Origin: Phellopilus nigrolimitatus
Taxonomy: Eukaryota > Basidiomycota > Agaricomycetes > Hymenochaetales > Hymenochaetaceae
Assembly: GCA_021029095.1 (NCBI GenBank)
Contig: JAJOHG010000043.1
Span: 208,204 to 272,203 of the forward strand
Direction of reading: 5' to 3'
DNA: 64,000 nt
Below the pieces are notes generated by a model that saw only the letters and a list, made by a program, of their open reading frames with translations, ran no database searches and had not been told where the DNA came from. Positions within the stretch are counted from its first letter, which is position 1. Each line of letters opens with the position of its first letter. The translations under genes were made by a program, and so were the position numbers. Positions 45,238 to 57,500 of the stretch are shown one piece after another.

Positions 45238-46818
45238 ATGTACCAGAATCATTCAAGCTTACTTCTCTCGAAGGAGTGGCTGGTAAAAGTTGACAATGTA
45301 AATTCGGTACCATATCTACTTGTAAGTCATATGTGAAGCATATATTTACTCTATTTCCCGAGCGCTTATCGCCTACTCGTTTAGAAGTTCGGTATCTCCG
45401 ATGATAAATCGACAGTCTGTGTCCTGATTACAGACACAAAGACCGTCTGGGCGGAAGGTTTGTTCTCTTTCTATATTTCTCATAGGATAGACAGGCTAAG
45501 TCAACTTCGATATGTCTTATCTTTTGGATATCTTTAGTCCTGACGACAAAACAGCTGGTGCGTCGGTGGCAAGATTGCAATTCAGCTCTGTCTGCGGCAA
45601 ACAGCGACGAAGCGATACCCCAGTTGCCGAAGTTGCTTTCGCTTGTACACACGCCCGGGGCCATGTCCGACGCAAACTTTGATATTGTTGACTCCCGCGA
45701 CGCCGTAAGGTCTTTTGACTGGTCTTCTTCGAAGTGATCAGATTGCTAACCTTTCTTCTAGGACCTTGCATTTGAGCTCGACTGCGATGAGTTTAAATGG
45801 CGATGGGATACTTACTTACTTGGGCCTAAGACAGCTGCCGACGTGATTTCGAAGCACCTCATAATGCCTCTCATCAGTATTGCCCACGTCTCATTTTATT
45901 CAGCAGATCCTGTCAGTGAGTTATCAGAAGAGGATCTAGAGAAGGTAAGAACCGTGCCTTCATTTCCCTCTTCATCGACATGTTCAAATATCTTTACACA
46001 TCACGCTGGTCTCGTGTGCCCGCTTCTCCTATTCAGACTGTAGACAGAATCGGACGCAGTGCCCGCCGGAGCATTGACATTCATGTGAAGCATACATTAG
46101 CACGTCCGCGGATAGCGACGACTTTGCAGCGAATCTCTTCGCTATTCGCCTTTGGTCCCCTACTACGTGAGCAATGTCAAGTTTATAAATGATTACATCG
46201 GGCTATATGGTCACTGAACTTCTGCTTTCAGCGCCTATCAAGTCAGAATTCGAGGCTCCAGACTTCAAGGAACAGCTGGCCGCATTGCGTGCGCAATCAG
46301 GTCCTACAACCACCTCACCTCCGCATGCGGACTATTCCGCCTTCCAGAGTGATATTTCTCATGATACCAACCATGCAGAGGAGCCATCTCAATCACGGAC
46401 GCCAGCCGGGAAAACGCCTGGCGAGATGATCTCTTCCGCTCCGACTCCAGCAAACATCGACTCGGAGACGGAAAGCGATGATGACGACGTCCAAGCTATA
46501 CCAGCGTCAACAGCTCAAGCTGTCAGCGAGGGAATTCGGAAAGGAAACAACTCTCCTGCGGTTTCAGCCGGACCGAGCGTTCCCACTAGCCGAGTGCCTG
46601 AAGCTGCCGCACCATGCCCGACGGCGGTCTCGAGACGTTCTGATTCTGACTCTTCACCGCCACTAAAGAAACTGAAAGCCCAAACGTCAAGGAATGATGA
46701 TGATACGGATACGGATTCGGATACGGGTTCGAAGGGACGTTCGCAAGCATCACAGGGCAGCAGAGGTGCGCCGCGGGGTGTCAGGCAGCCGTTGAAGCGG
46801 AGGATGAAACGCTTCTAA
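45238..46818 (+). CDS. NEJ1: Non-homologous end-joining factor XLF/Nej1
   Basis: Bridges DNA ends with Ku and ligase IV. The exon chain starts at the ATG at 45238 (MYQNHSSLLLSKEWLVKV) and continues as FGISDDKSTVCVLITDTKTV with WAE, then TTKQLVRRWQDCNSAL. After these come the head-domain strands LAFELDCDEFKWRWDTYLG and ISKHLIMPLISIAHV. The stalk helix follows (RIGRSARRSIDIHVKHT). The long last exon is a disordered Ser/Asp/Pro-rich tail ending in a basic cluster, PLKRRMKRF then TAA, as expected for the Ku-binding end of XLF. One intron uses an unusual GTTTGT donor (about 45460). No lesion seen. The overall order fits XLF; XRCC4 is less likely because the tail is long and basic at its end. Confidence 0.8.
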
Positions 46819-49800
46819 GCCGAGAACGACGCCCACTGGAACGACGACTGTCTGTCAAGGTTCAAGGTTCGCTTGCCTCTGACCATTCGTGCTTCATAGA
46901 TGTTGCAACGGCCGTTTATTCACGTACCAAGCAAACGACTTTCCTCTTCACTCATGTTACCACCTTTTACTTATTACCATCTCGTGATCTTATATCGTAG
47001 GTCGGCATTTCGGCTTCGCTAATGTCAGTAATAAATCGGATCGGCGAGGCACCGCGGGTTAGCGTGGTTCATGCCTTATGCAAGGACTCCGGCCCGCGCG
47101 ATATCTGTAACCCGCAAGTGCCTATGACTTCATGCGTCCATTGGCGCAGCCACGCTCGTCCCTAGAAGCCTATTTCAATAATGCTCCATCTTTTCACATG
47201 CAACAAATCTTGCATGTGTATATCTGGCTGAGCCACCTCTCAAGCTCGTGAGCTCCACTCGCCTAAAGTCAGAGCGTGCGATGTCAGCGTCGAAGATCGC
47301 ATACTATTTGAGGACTAAAAGAAACGCGAGAGGTTGAATGATACATTGAATTGCATGATCGAATAAATGCGAGCCCAATGCGTTGACTAATTGTACACCG
47401 AGTTGCTGTTGCTGCTATTAACATGATACACGAGTTGTTAGAGAGAAGGCGCTCCCATCGATAACGCTCGACCCGCCGAAGGGCCAAAGCTTGAAAGCGA
47501 AGGAGCCTTTATGCGCTGCGTCGGGGCGGTTGGGTTGCATTCAAACTGCGAAGATAGATAATCGGGAGAGTCGAAGGATCTGGAGAAGCGGCACGAGTAG
47601 ACACCTAATCATCGATAGCTACGAGCGCGTGCGTTTTCCATGCAGGTGTCGCATTTGAACTGGAACATATTTACGACCTTGCGGTTATCGCTGTGCACCT
47701 GCATCGATCGAGCATGTTACTCCCCCAGTTGAGCTATGAAATCAAATTTGAGGAGAGTACCTTGGGACACAGGCAGTCCCGCGCTGTCTTGTGTCTGTGT
47801 TCCGAACTCGTTTTACAGTCTGGAGACCCGCAATCTGCGCGCTCGCCAGAATAGTATCTCACGACATAGTGCTGCAGATCGCATCGATCAGGAATGAGTT
47901 ACGTCTGTCCTTCTCACTGGTAAGAGAAAGCACACTTGACATCCTCGATAATAGTCACCGAAACTGATAAAAGTCGTCAGAGACATTAAGATTAATAATC
48001 GGATAGGTACTCACCATTCGAAGGTACACATCGTGCAGATATGCGCTAAACAGATTCGAGAATCGTTGCAGGACAGGTGCAGAAGGAAGAGGAGCGATTG
48101 TACAGTGCAAAGATGGAACGGCGGTTATATAGGCAAGCTTTGTCGGTGGCTAAGATTGATCAGAATAGAAAGAAAAACAGGTAACCACAACGCGTCATTA
48201 AATGTGGCTGCCGTGCGCACGCGAGGTCCAAAAGCATCACGAGACACGCCTGAGGTACAATCCTGCATATAGTATTTCGCGGGGCGCTCGGATTCGACGC
48301 AAAGGTCCGAAGCTGCATGGCTCACGCGGTGCATGAATCGTTCTTCAACTCACCGATAAACCGCATATCATGGGAGAAAAGACCAAATATCGGTTCGATC
48401 CCCTACTGCTCCAGAGATTATACGACACCCTGATCTAATGCAATTGTTGTAATCTTCAAGCCCGGGGTCGCAAAATCATTACTGGTTCATAGTAGCGTCT
48501 TCCTGCCACGGCATCGATATAGACTTGCGCAATTTGTGCGGTTGCATTAGGCAAGAAATAATGTGCGCCCTGTGGCTTGAGTATCTAAAAGCCGGCGGAC
48601 ACGACGCGAAAAGACCTCCTTTCAACCTAGTTCTCCGTCATAAACTAAGTGAAGTTGTGTCCATCACGAATCCTGAAATTTAAATAAAGCACTTTCTCAC
48701 TGAGATCGACGTAGTTTATTGTACTCAGAATGAGCGAGAGAACTCGGAAGTTCACTGTTTGCGAAGTGGAGTAATAGAACTCGTGGCTTGAGCCTCTTTA
48801 CTCAGTCGTTCTTTTCGTATCGAATAGACAACAAGCAGCATCTGACAGACATCTTACAATACATAACTGCTGATGAGCAACTGTGCCAAAGTTTGACTAC
48901 AGCAGCGCATGAGGCGGACTCTGCATCCCGAGTATTCGTGATGGCGATAGGTCACGGAAAGGCTTGTGACTACATACGTTCAGTGCGTTTGAAAGGAGAT
49001 GAAAAGTTGACGCCACCGACGAATGCGTCGAAATCCGCTTCGAAGTAGATTTTAAGGGCATCCCGGCGGCTTCCTCGGATCGTTCAGTAGCTAGATAAAC
49101 CCGCGGTTAACGTATCAGGGTCTAGTCAAATTTCGAGTGAGTTGTCACGAGTTCAAGGTTCGAAAGAAGGTGCACCCATATGGACCAAGACATTCCTTCA
49201 AACCCGGAAAGTACATCATCCAAGAACGAAGGAGGCACTTGCCGGCGCGGCAAGCCACAAGTGGATTGATCGATGAAAGTTCCCGAAAACCACATTGCAC
49301 AACTTGCGCAACCTTGACGATCTCTAATAGTAGGTGTAATATGATTGAGAAAGCAACGTATGGTGTGAAATGTAAGATGTGATTCGACGCATGCAGAGAT
49401 TTGAGACTTAGCAGAATTGAGATAAGAAACATTTGGGGAAGCTTTCCTCTCTCGAGAAGTAGCAGGCATGATAACGCGTTCGGATCTAGTGATGAAGATG
49501 AAGATGATGTCGTCTTGATGTGCGTGGCTTTGTGAAGTGGGGAGGAGGCGAACTAGAACGTTTATGACGTGCAGTGATCTAATTATGTGGGATCACTTTC
49601 GATAAAGTTTAAACAAATGATTCCTAACTTTGCGAGAGCAATCTGGAAATATATATCACCTTTACTATTAACTATTGCCTCAATTAACTGTCGATAGGTC
49701 TGATCATTTAAGAGAATGGCTCACTATGGCTTCAGCAAGGCAGATCAAAGACGCTTTTCTGGACTATGTTTAGCCACATAGTCAATAAAGCGAGAATAGT

Positions 49801-50151
49801 GTTCAAGGAGACGCATCAGACCTCGCTTAAAGTGCGGGGAAATTGATGTTCTTTAGGATGCCGTAAGATAACGAAGTTCCAGGGCTTGTGAACATTATAG
49901 GGTGCGCGTAATAACCTAGTCATTAATCATTATATGATTTCCGCAGTTTTATTTGCGTTGTTACACGATAGATCATTGTAGGATTTCTTTTTTGTTGCTT
50001 GAGCAGGATCAATCTACACCGCTACATGCGTGTGCCTTCCCTGTAGAAACAAGCACGATCAATTACATTCGAGGCACTTGCGAGAAACCGACCTATCCTG
50101 AATGTTAATCGCTGCACAGTATGTTCGAGAAACAAAGATCACAATAGAACA
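46819..50151. other. Large gene-poor stretch
   Basis: About 3.3 kb with only short, unrelated open frames; the longest are 49122-49469 (-) and 48788-49048 (+), with no recognised domain. A perfect 9-bp inverted repeat (47640-47648 with 47696-47704) can form a hairpin. On the minus strand an A-box-like TAGCTCAACTGG (about 47727-47738) precedes a B-box-like GTTCAAATGC, too far apart for a tRNA. No LTR, transposase or array seen. Confidence 0.45.
47640..47704. repeat. Inverted repeat ATGCAGGTG...CACCTGCAT
   Basis: Arms of 9 bp match perfectly and are separated by 47 bases. They may form a stem-loop; no gene context explains it. Confidence 0.5.
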
Positions 50152-51496
50152 TCATGGACGACAAATCAGTAAGCCCTCTCCATAAAGACCAGAGACAATT
50201 AGTGCGTCCGTGCGGACATCTCTCAGTCCTGTCGTACTCTCATGAAACTTTGTCCCATCGCTTTGATAGATCGTCGAAAGTTCGTGACTCGGCGCTGCTC
50301 GCACGCGTTGCGATGCAGGGAACGGCGCGTCCAGATCGAACATCTTCGCAGAAAACTCGCCTGAATCACGCGGTTTTAGCACCACCACCCAGCTTGGTGC
50401 GCCTTCGTTCGTCTTGTTCGCCGCAACGGCAACGAGGCCAGGATAGAAAGGATGGCCAGCGACGACGAGCGCACCGGCGTCATCGTAATGCATGTTGTCC
50501 GGCGCGAATGGCACGGATACCGTATGCGCATGCGCGAGGGACTCCGTACCATCCGCGTTCTGCGTCCGCGTGAAGAGATGCACGCGCGCATAGGACGAGG
50601 AGGCAACGGCGAGGGTGCGCCCATCGGTTGAGAGCGCAAGGCCAGTTCGGAAAAGACAGGCCCAGTTTGGGAATGGTGTGCCGGAAGATGGCAGCTTCCG
50701 GGATGGCGTCGTTGATTATGGAAACGTGTCCGATGAAGCCGAGCGGAAGGCCGAGAAAGGTTTCGACGACGGGCAGAGTCTTTCCGAGGATATAAGGCAA
50801 ACGACGCGTCATGAGGTGGTCGTTGGAGAGAAAGAATGACGTCGGGGAGGTGAGCGCGAGAGCATTCGGAGAGATGAAGCGCTTGAAGGTAATCGTACGT
50901 ATGTATTTTGCTGACTTGTAGTCCGAGGGATCAAGGGAGAATTGTTCAATAGTGGAATTATGCCGTCCATGGTTTATGACGAACATATTTGACGTTGAGC
51001 CTGCCTTCGACGGCCAGATGCCCACTCCGAGTGGATGGAAGTCCCTTCCTTCGGGATAGCCTTCGAGTTTCAACATTCTCGGCGGCGCGGTCTTGTCATC
51101 AAATTCGACAAGCCAAAGTGCTCCGCGAGGGTTTGGGTCCCTGAGTGGACCCATTACGGTGTTCCAGTTCTTCCTGGCGGGGTCACAGCTCGCGACTACC
51201 TTGCGGTCTAAGACGTTCCCCTTCATGTCCTCGAAGTCCCAGAATGCCAGGTCCTCACAGAAGGCGAGTCTGCGATCGGGCGCGTGGAGTACATGACAGT
51301 GACGCGATGCGTTCTTGGGTCCACTCGCTGTCGAGAAATATTCTGAGGGCAAGTTGGGGCGCGTGAGAGTGTTGATGGCATGCGAGATCCTCCAAGCGAG
51401 AAAAACCTGTTGACAAGGTTGTCAGTGGGCGTATATGTTCGCAATAGACTATATCAAGCTCACTAGAAACGCCGGCGCAAGTAAATATCGTTTCAT
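50152..51496 (-). CDS. Paraoxonase/arylesterase-like (SMP-30 fold) protein, one frame break
   Basis: Six-bladed calcium-dependent hydrolase family. The first exon (MKRYLLAPAFL, ATG at 51496) joins VFLAWRISHAINTLTRPN to make a signal anchor. Then come CEDLAFWDFEDMKGN, RGALWLVEFDD, FHPLGVGIWPS, MFVINHGRH (the family's asparagine-histidine region), ISPNALALTSPTSFFLSNDH and the last blades (FAPDNMHYDDAGALVVAGHP). It ends YGEGLLICRP-TGA. At about 50644 the frame jumps by one base: LSFPN is followed, after one extra T in the coding strand, by GLALSTDGRTLAVASSS. The family expects FPNG-ALS without a break. It is either a damaged gene or an assembly insertion. It shares a 166-bp divergent promoter with APC6. 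Confidence 0.82.
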
Positions 51497-51662
51497 TGTG
51501 GTCAGTATCGCGTAGAAGACTCAGGATCAGAGCTTTAGGGATAAGCATGCGTGGGAGTAACTTCCTCATCTGGATGACGCGTCGGGACAGACGCGCCTCC
51601 CGCCATTGTTGGCCACGACGTTGAACAACATCTCGCCGTCGTCGCCGACTACGCTAAACGAC
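51497..51662. promoter_or_regulatory. Short divergent promoter, esterase and APC6
   Basis: Only 166 bp separate the two ATG codons, so both transcripts must start within or very close to this stretch. CpG-rich near 51570-51640. Confidence 0.5.
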
Positions 51663-54305
51663 ATGGCAACACCGCCGAATCCATCATATTACATTCCGCC
51701 CATTCCAAGTCTCCCGTCGCCGTCCGGGTCCCGGGCGCGAGGTTCTATAAGCTCATCGTTCTCGTTCGATCCTTCTCACCTGGTCCATTCATACCTCGGC
51801 GCGAATGCCATCAACAGTAGACTATCACAAAGGAGCTCCTTCGCCCTCGACCCGAATCGCTCTCTTCTCACTGCATCTCCTCTGCGCTCGTCGCCGCGAC
51901 GGCCTCGCAAAGGCAAAGAAGTGGCCAGCGACACGCATCCGTTGGCACGGGACAACACTGCGGACGTGTTTTTGGAAACGGACGCGGAGGACGAGGATTA
52001 TGACAATCGTGCGAACTGGAGTATGGTAGAACGCATGCGTCTGTGGAGACACGACGCGATATGGCAGCATTTGTATGAGACAGCCGCATTCTGGGGAGAC
52101 AAAGTGCTCAGCTGGACAAGTACGTGCATAAAGGCTAATATATCGAGTCTCACCTGAACTATTTCAAAGATGACAGAAATGATGCTTTCTGGCTTGCTCA
52201 GATCTACTTTTCAATGCACCAATACTCTCGTGCTGAGCGTCTCCTTACCCGGCCTTTTCCTGAAAATGAAGAGGACTCGCCTCTTGCGAATGGACACACT
52301 CATCCCGGCATCCTCGACCCCATAAATATCCTTGGCAGAGAAGCAGAACGCGATAAAGGAAAAGGCAAAGATACTGGCGTACCGCAGGCTCCTCCACGAA
52401 GACCTTATATGCCGGATCTAATAGTACCAGGCATTGACTCGACACCGCAATTCCGGCTTCCTATGGGTCTTAACGCGTCTGACTTCGCGTCAGAGCAGAA
52501 TGAAGGGGCCTTGACACTCGTAGATATGAGTGTCGCCTGCCGCTATCTCGCTGCACAGTGTCAGATTAGACAGGGAAAGTGGGCAGAGGCGACGGAAATG
52601 CTAGGCGAGGCAAACCCTTTCCGCGGGTCAGATGGAGTCGGGCCAAGAATAGCCAATACTGACGGAGGAATAAAAGTGAGAGCTTTGATGGCATTATGTG
52701 CATGACTCTTACCATTGGCAGATTGAAGCGTCTATGTGCTGCCTTCGAGGCATGCTCAAGCTCAAGCTGAACCGTGGTGAATCTGCAAAGGAATGCTTCA
52801 TGGAGGCTCTTGCACTCGATGTCAAATGCTATGAGGCGTTCAACCAGCTCATCAGCGGTGAAATGATGACTGCGGATGAAGGTAATCACATATGTTCTGT
52901 GTCCTGTTTGTCAAGCTCATCATCAAGCAGAATGGGAATTCGTCCAAGGCCTTGCGTACAAACAGCAGCTGCCTGAAGATGCTGAATTCGTGCGGCTCAT
53001 ATACACGTCGCGCTTACGCAAGTATAAACACACAGAGGAGCACACCCAGACTCGCCAGCGGCTCGTCGAGGAGTACGGATTAAAAGACAATGTTGATGTG
53101 CTCTTTAGCTTCGCAGATGCAGCATACGCGCAATTTAAGTGGTCGGACTGTTTCACATTCACGCAGCGCATCCTGTCGCTGGTGAATGTACACGAGCACA
53201 CGATGCCACTGCACATCGCATGCATGCACCACCTCCCGCACCTCCACTCTAAGCTATTCATCCTTGCGCACGAGATGGTTGAAAAGGAGCCTGAGGCGGC
53301 GATGAGCTGGTACGCCGTCGGCGTGTGGTACCTCACATCGAAGAAATGGGCGGAGGCGCGGACATATTTCAGCAAAACATCGCTCATGGATCCGCGCTTC
53401 GCGCCTGCCTGGATAGCTTTTGCTCATACGTTTGCCCTGGAAGGAGAGCATGATCATGCGGTGACTGCATATTCGACGTGTGCGCGTCTGTTCACCGGGT
53501 GTGTCTATTTCTCCTACTAGCGTATTTTTATTAACTATTAGACATAGGTCCCATCTTCCGCTCATGTTCGTCGGGATGGAACATATTATGCTCTCAAATT
53601 ATGATATGGCAGACGAGGCTCTTAACGCTGCGAATAAAATGTGCGATGGCGACCCTTTGCTATTCAATGAGCGAGGTGTCATGGCGTTCAACCGCGGACA
53701 GTGAGCCAAATCGATTATTTCTCTTTTTTCTACCTAGCTTACGTCTGTCTAGATTCGGAGACGCGGTGTCCTTGTTCCAGAAAGCGCTTGAGCTCGCCGA
53801 GGTGACGCAGGGATCGCATAGCACATGGGCAACGACAGTACGTGAACCTTGGCTCCGCATTTGGGAAGCTCCAGAGCTTCCAGAAGGCATGCGATGCGTA
53901 TCAGAAGGTGCTCGAGATGGACCCGCGGCACGCGACTGCGCTTGCACTGATGGGCAAGAACTACATGATGATGGGCGAGTTCGACCTCGCAATCGCCAAG
54001 TTCCACGAGGTGGGTTTGTATGGATCTGCCCTTCTTGCCCTTCCCACAAAATCTTACTTCTACATGGCAAATCTATGCAGTCTCTAAGCGTCGACCCTAT
54101 TAATGGGCATGTTATCGAGCTACTCAACCTCGCGCTCGACGCTAATATTGAGGTGAGCGGCCCAGCGGGTTTGGAACGCAAGACGACAGAGGCCGGCACG
54201 GCGAAAAAGAAGGCAGAAGATATGGCAAAGGCACTTAAGGCGTCGAAGGCAGGAATCTCAAACCCGTCGTGGAGAGATCCTCCAATCGAGCAGCAGAAAG
54301 GGTGA
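51663..54305 (+). CDS. CUT9: Anaphase-promoting complex subunit Apc6/Cut9/Cdc16
   Basis: TPR scaffold of the APC/C ubiquitin ligase that drives mitotic exit. The start ATG at 51663 ([18 protein letters not shown]) precedes a disordered region and then the helical repeats: [162 protein letters not shown]. This is the Cut9 order. It ends PIEQQKG-TGA. At 53837-53838 one extra base separates STWATT from [11 protein letters not shown]; the repeat is conserved across the gap, so the break is probably an assembly indel in an essential gene. Seven or more short introns. Confidence 0.88.
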
Positions 54306-54583
54306 TACCGTGATATTAATGTTCGTTGATGTATGTACATGTTATTGTATTGCTTTGCTTGCATGTACTTTATGGCCTGTCTTTTGCCTTTTCTTTCTTC
54401 GAGTATGTTATCTCTGTGTTCTCATCCTTTGACTTTCCTGCCCGCAATGCAATAAATGGGCTGCGAGCTGGCTATATTCCTGTGTTGTGATGTGACTACA
54501 GTGGAGGGCTGCATCTTGTAACGCCTCTTAGCCGAACTTCTATCATCCATCATCAAGCAGTTTTTCGACGACATTCGCAATAT
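54306..54583. other. Spacer between APC6 and the NLR gene
   Basis: T-rich APC6 3' flank followed by the presumed NLR promoter. No motif assigned. Confidence 0.4.
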
Positions 54584-57500
54584 TTGAATATGCTTTCTAT
54601 CGACAGCTTGCAAGACAGAGTTAGAAAAGATGAACGGCGAGTCTACTTGTTAAAATCAGTCCATTGCTTCGAACTAACAGCCATCATTCCAGCCGATTGC
54701 GTCTCCGAGGTAATTTTCTGCCATCAAGTCTATATCGCTTTAGTCTTAACCTCTATGCAGTCGTCGACATACAGCTGAACAAACCCGCGAAGCGACCGAT
54801 CTCGATCGAACTCTTGGTTGACAAACAATCGTTCTACAAATTTTCGTCGATCGACAAGGATAAGAAATTGCATTGGGAGTCTGAAGTTCTGTCAGTAGCG
54901 TGTCCGCCATCTACTTTGATAAAAGAGGCTGACAGAGAGTCTAGGTACATGCATCCAGAGTCGCTCATGATATTTATACTTCGCGAGAAGCACAGTCTAA
55001 GTTACAAAACGGAGATATGCAGGTTTTCGGTACAGGGAGGCGCTGCGTTGAAGGTCGCCAGTGAAGGGAATGGTCAGCCCGAAGGTTCGTGCTCAATCGT
55101 CTTTGCTTGATTCTTATTTTATGATATCACTTCTAGTGCTGATCGTCGAAGCCGCGAAGGCAAGATTGAGTCTCGCATTCAGTGTCGACGGTATTGTGAG
55201 TCAGGCCGGCCGATCAAGATTTTAACGCCCGTCTTATTTGTCAACACGATATCTTCTAGTATGAGGAGGCCGTGAAGGGTTCTACGACGCGTGCGATGGA
55301 GATGTTGCAGAAGAAAAAGGAAGTTATGGACAAGCTTTCCGTGGTTCGTGAGTTTGTCGAGAACATATTGACGTTCGTCGGACCGTTATCCGAGGTGAGT
55401 AGAATACGGCCATCGACCTCCATCTATAACTTTGATCTTGCATGTATCCCAGAGCTTTTCTATTGCAAAAGCCGTCCTCTCCACGGTCGAAATGGCGTTT
55501 CAGGTACGTGTTGCGCATCTCGAGACGTCAAATTGTCTGTCGTTTCAAGTACGTCCACTAAGCCTTTGGGCAGAAAATTCGCGATCAGAAAGAATGTGAT
55601 GACCTGCTCTTCGATCTTCTCGATGGCATAATGCACTTGCTTCCTGTTATTACGGCAGTGCGGGACATCACGAAACTAGAGCAGACTAAGGGTATTATCA
55701 ATGATATGTTGAAATCCATTGAGCAGGCTTCCGAATTCACTTCTCATTACGTTACCGAACTTTTCATCAGTCAGTCGGCTTTGTCGTTTGCTTTTGCTGT
55801 GTGCACTTGACTTATAACCTATCAGAGAAGCTACTTGTCCCGACAGCTAGGCAGGAAGTGGATGGCCTCATCGCCCATTTCAAACAGCTTAAGGAAGACT
55901 ATGATAGAAGTATGAGCAGAGAGATTCTACAGTCCGTCCTCACCTCAGGTATCGTCCAATTCCGTATGCGCTTGGAAGGGTATGTTAATCATTCATCCTA
56001 TTACCAGAAGAGCAGATTTGGCTTCAGAAGCTGCCTCAAGCACCACACGCGAACTTTGATCCTGCACGTATTTGTATGGAGGGTACCAGGCAGAAGATCC
56101 TATCACAAATCTTGGATTGGACTCACATGTCTGCTCAGAAACAGATTTTCTGGCTTTCAGGACTTGCAGGGGCTGGGAAAAGTTCCATTGCATCTACTGT
56201 TGCACAGAAGTTACACCAGGAAAAGCTCCTTGGAGGGTGCTTCTTCTGCAAGAGGGATGACCCTGTGCTTAGGGACCCCACTCGTATTCTCCCCACCCTT
56301 GCTTCTAGATTTGCACAGATTCACAGACCCTACGCAAAACTCCTTGTGGATATTCTGAAGCAGGATAATGGGGTTGGCCAGCAAGCCATCCAGCTCCAGT
56401 TTGATGGGTTGTTCAAGGGCCCAATTGAGCAATTGCAGATGTCCAAATCTCTTGCTTCTCAGAGTCCTGTTGTCTTTGTTCTTGATGCTTTGGATGAGTG
56501 TGGAGAAGTGGCTTCCAGGAGGCAGATTCTCACATGCTTCTTGAAGTTGCAGAAGTTGGTACCCTGGATAAAGGTGTTCCTTACCAGTAGGCCAACAGAG
56601 GACATTTCTAGAACTTTTTCACAGGCATCCAGTCAGGCATTTGTCTTCCATTTCCCTCTGCATGAGGATGATGCTCAAGAAGATATATTTCTTTACTCCC
56701 AGAAGTGGATAGAGAAAATGACTATAGAGGAAAGGTTGCCTGCTGTTTGGAGGAATAATGACAGGACTAGACAGTTGTCTACAAAGGCAACTGGACTCTT
56801 CATATGGATTGTGACAGCTGTTACCTATGTTGAAGAGGCTGTTGTCCCTGAAGACAGGCTGAAGAAGCTCATCTCTGGCTCAGGAAAAGGAGGACAGACA
56901 GAAGCAGAGCTGGACAGACTCTATACCCTCATTCTCACAGATAACATGGGCACTGAAGATGATAACAGGTTCTATTTTCATGCAGTACTTGGAACCATAA
57001 TTTCAGTTGCACTCTATAGACCACTTCCGGGCAATGCTTTATCACCACTCCTACCATCTGAATGCCCAGATGTTGCTATCAAGCAGGTTTTCAACCGCTT
57101 ACAGTCTGTTCTCTACCAGGATGGACAAAATCAGGATGCCATCAGAGTTTGCCATCCTTCTTTCATGGATTATCTGACAACCAAAGACAGGTGCTCAGGG
57201 CTTGGCTTTTGGATTGATCTTCACACAGAAGATGCCTCTAGAGCTCTCAGGTGCTTGGAGATTGTTTGCAATGGTGTAAAATTCAACATCTGTGATATCA
57301 AGTCTTCATATGTCATGAATGATGAAATGCCTATCCTGGATTTGAAGATAAAACAGAGAATTCCTCTTGTCCTTCAATACAGTAGCCTTTACTGGACAAA
57401 ACATCTGAGCGGGGCCTTATTTGGTTCAGAGCAGATTCCAATGGTGCAGGCTAGTCTTGAAGCCCTTCTGCCAAAAACAAAGTTGCTTTATTGGCTAGAA

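Noticed and set aside
47640..47745. Possible tRNA on the minus strand (TAGCTCAACTGG plus GTTCAAATGC)
   Set aside because: The boxes are about 70 bases apart and no cloverleaf with paired acceptor and T arms can be drawn.
48388..48412. GGTTCGATCCCC resembling a tRNA B box
   Set aside because: The T-arm stem does not pair beyond two bases and no A box or acceptor stem lies upstream.
53838..53870. Intron starting GTACGTG in APC6
   Set aside because: It would be about 31 nt and remove the conserved start of a TPR helix.
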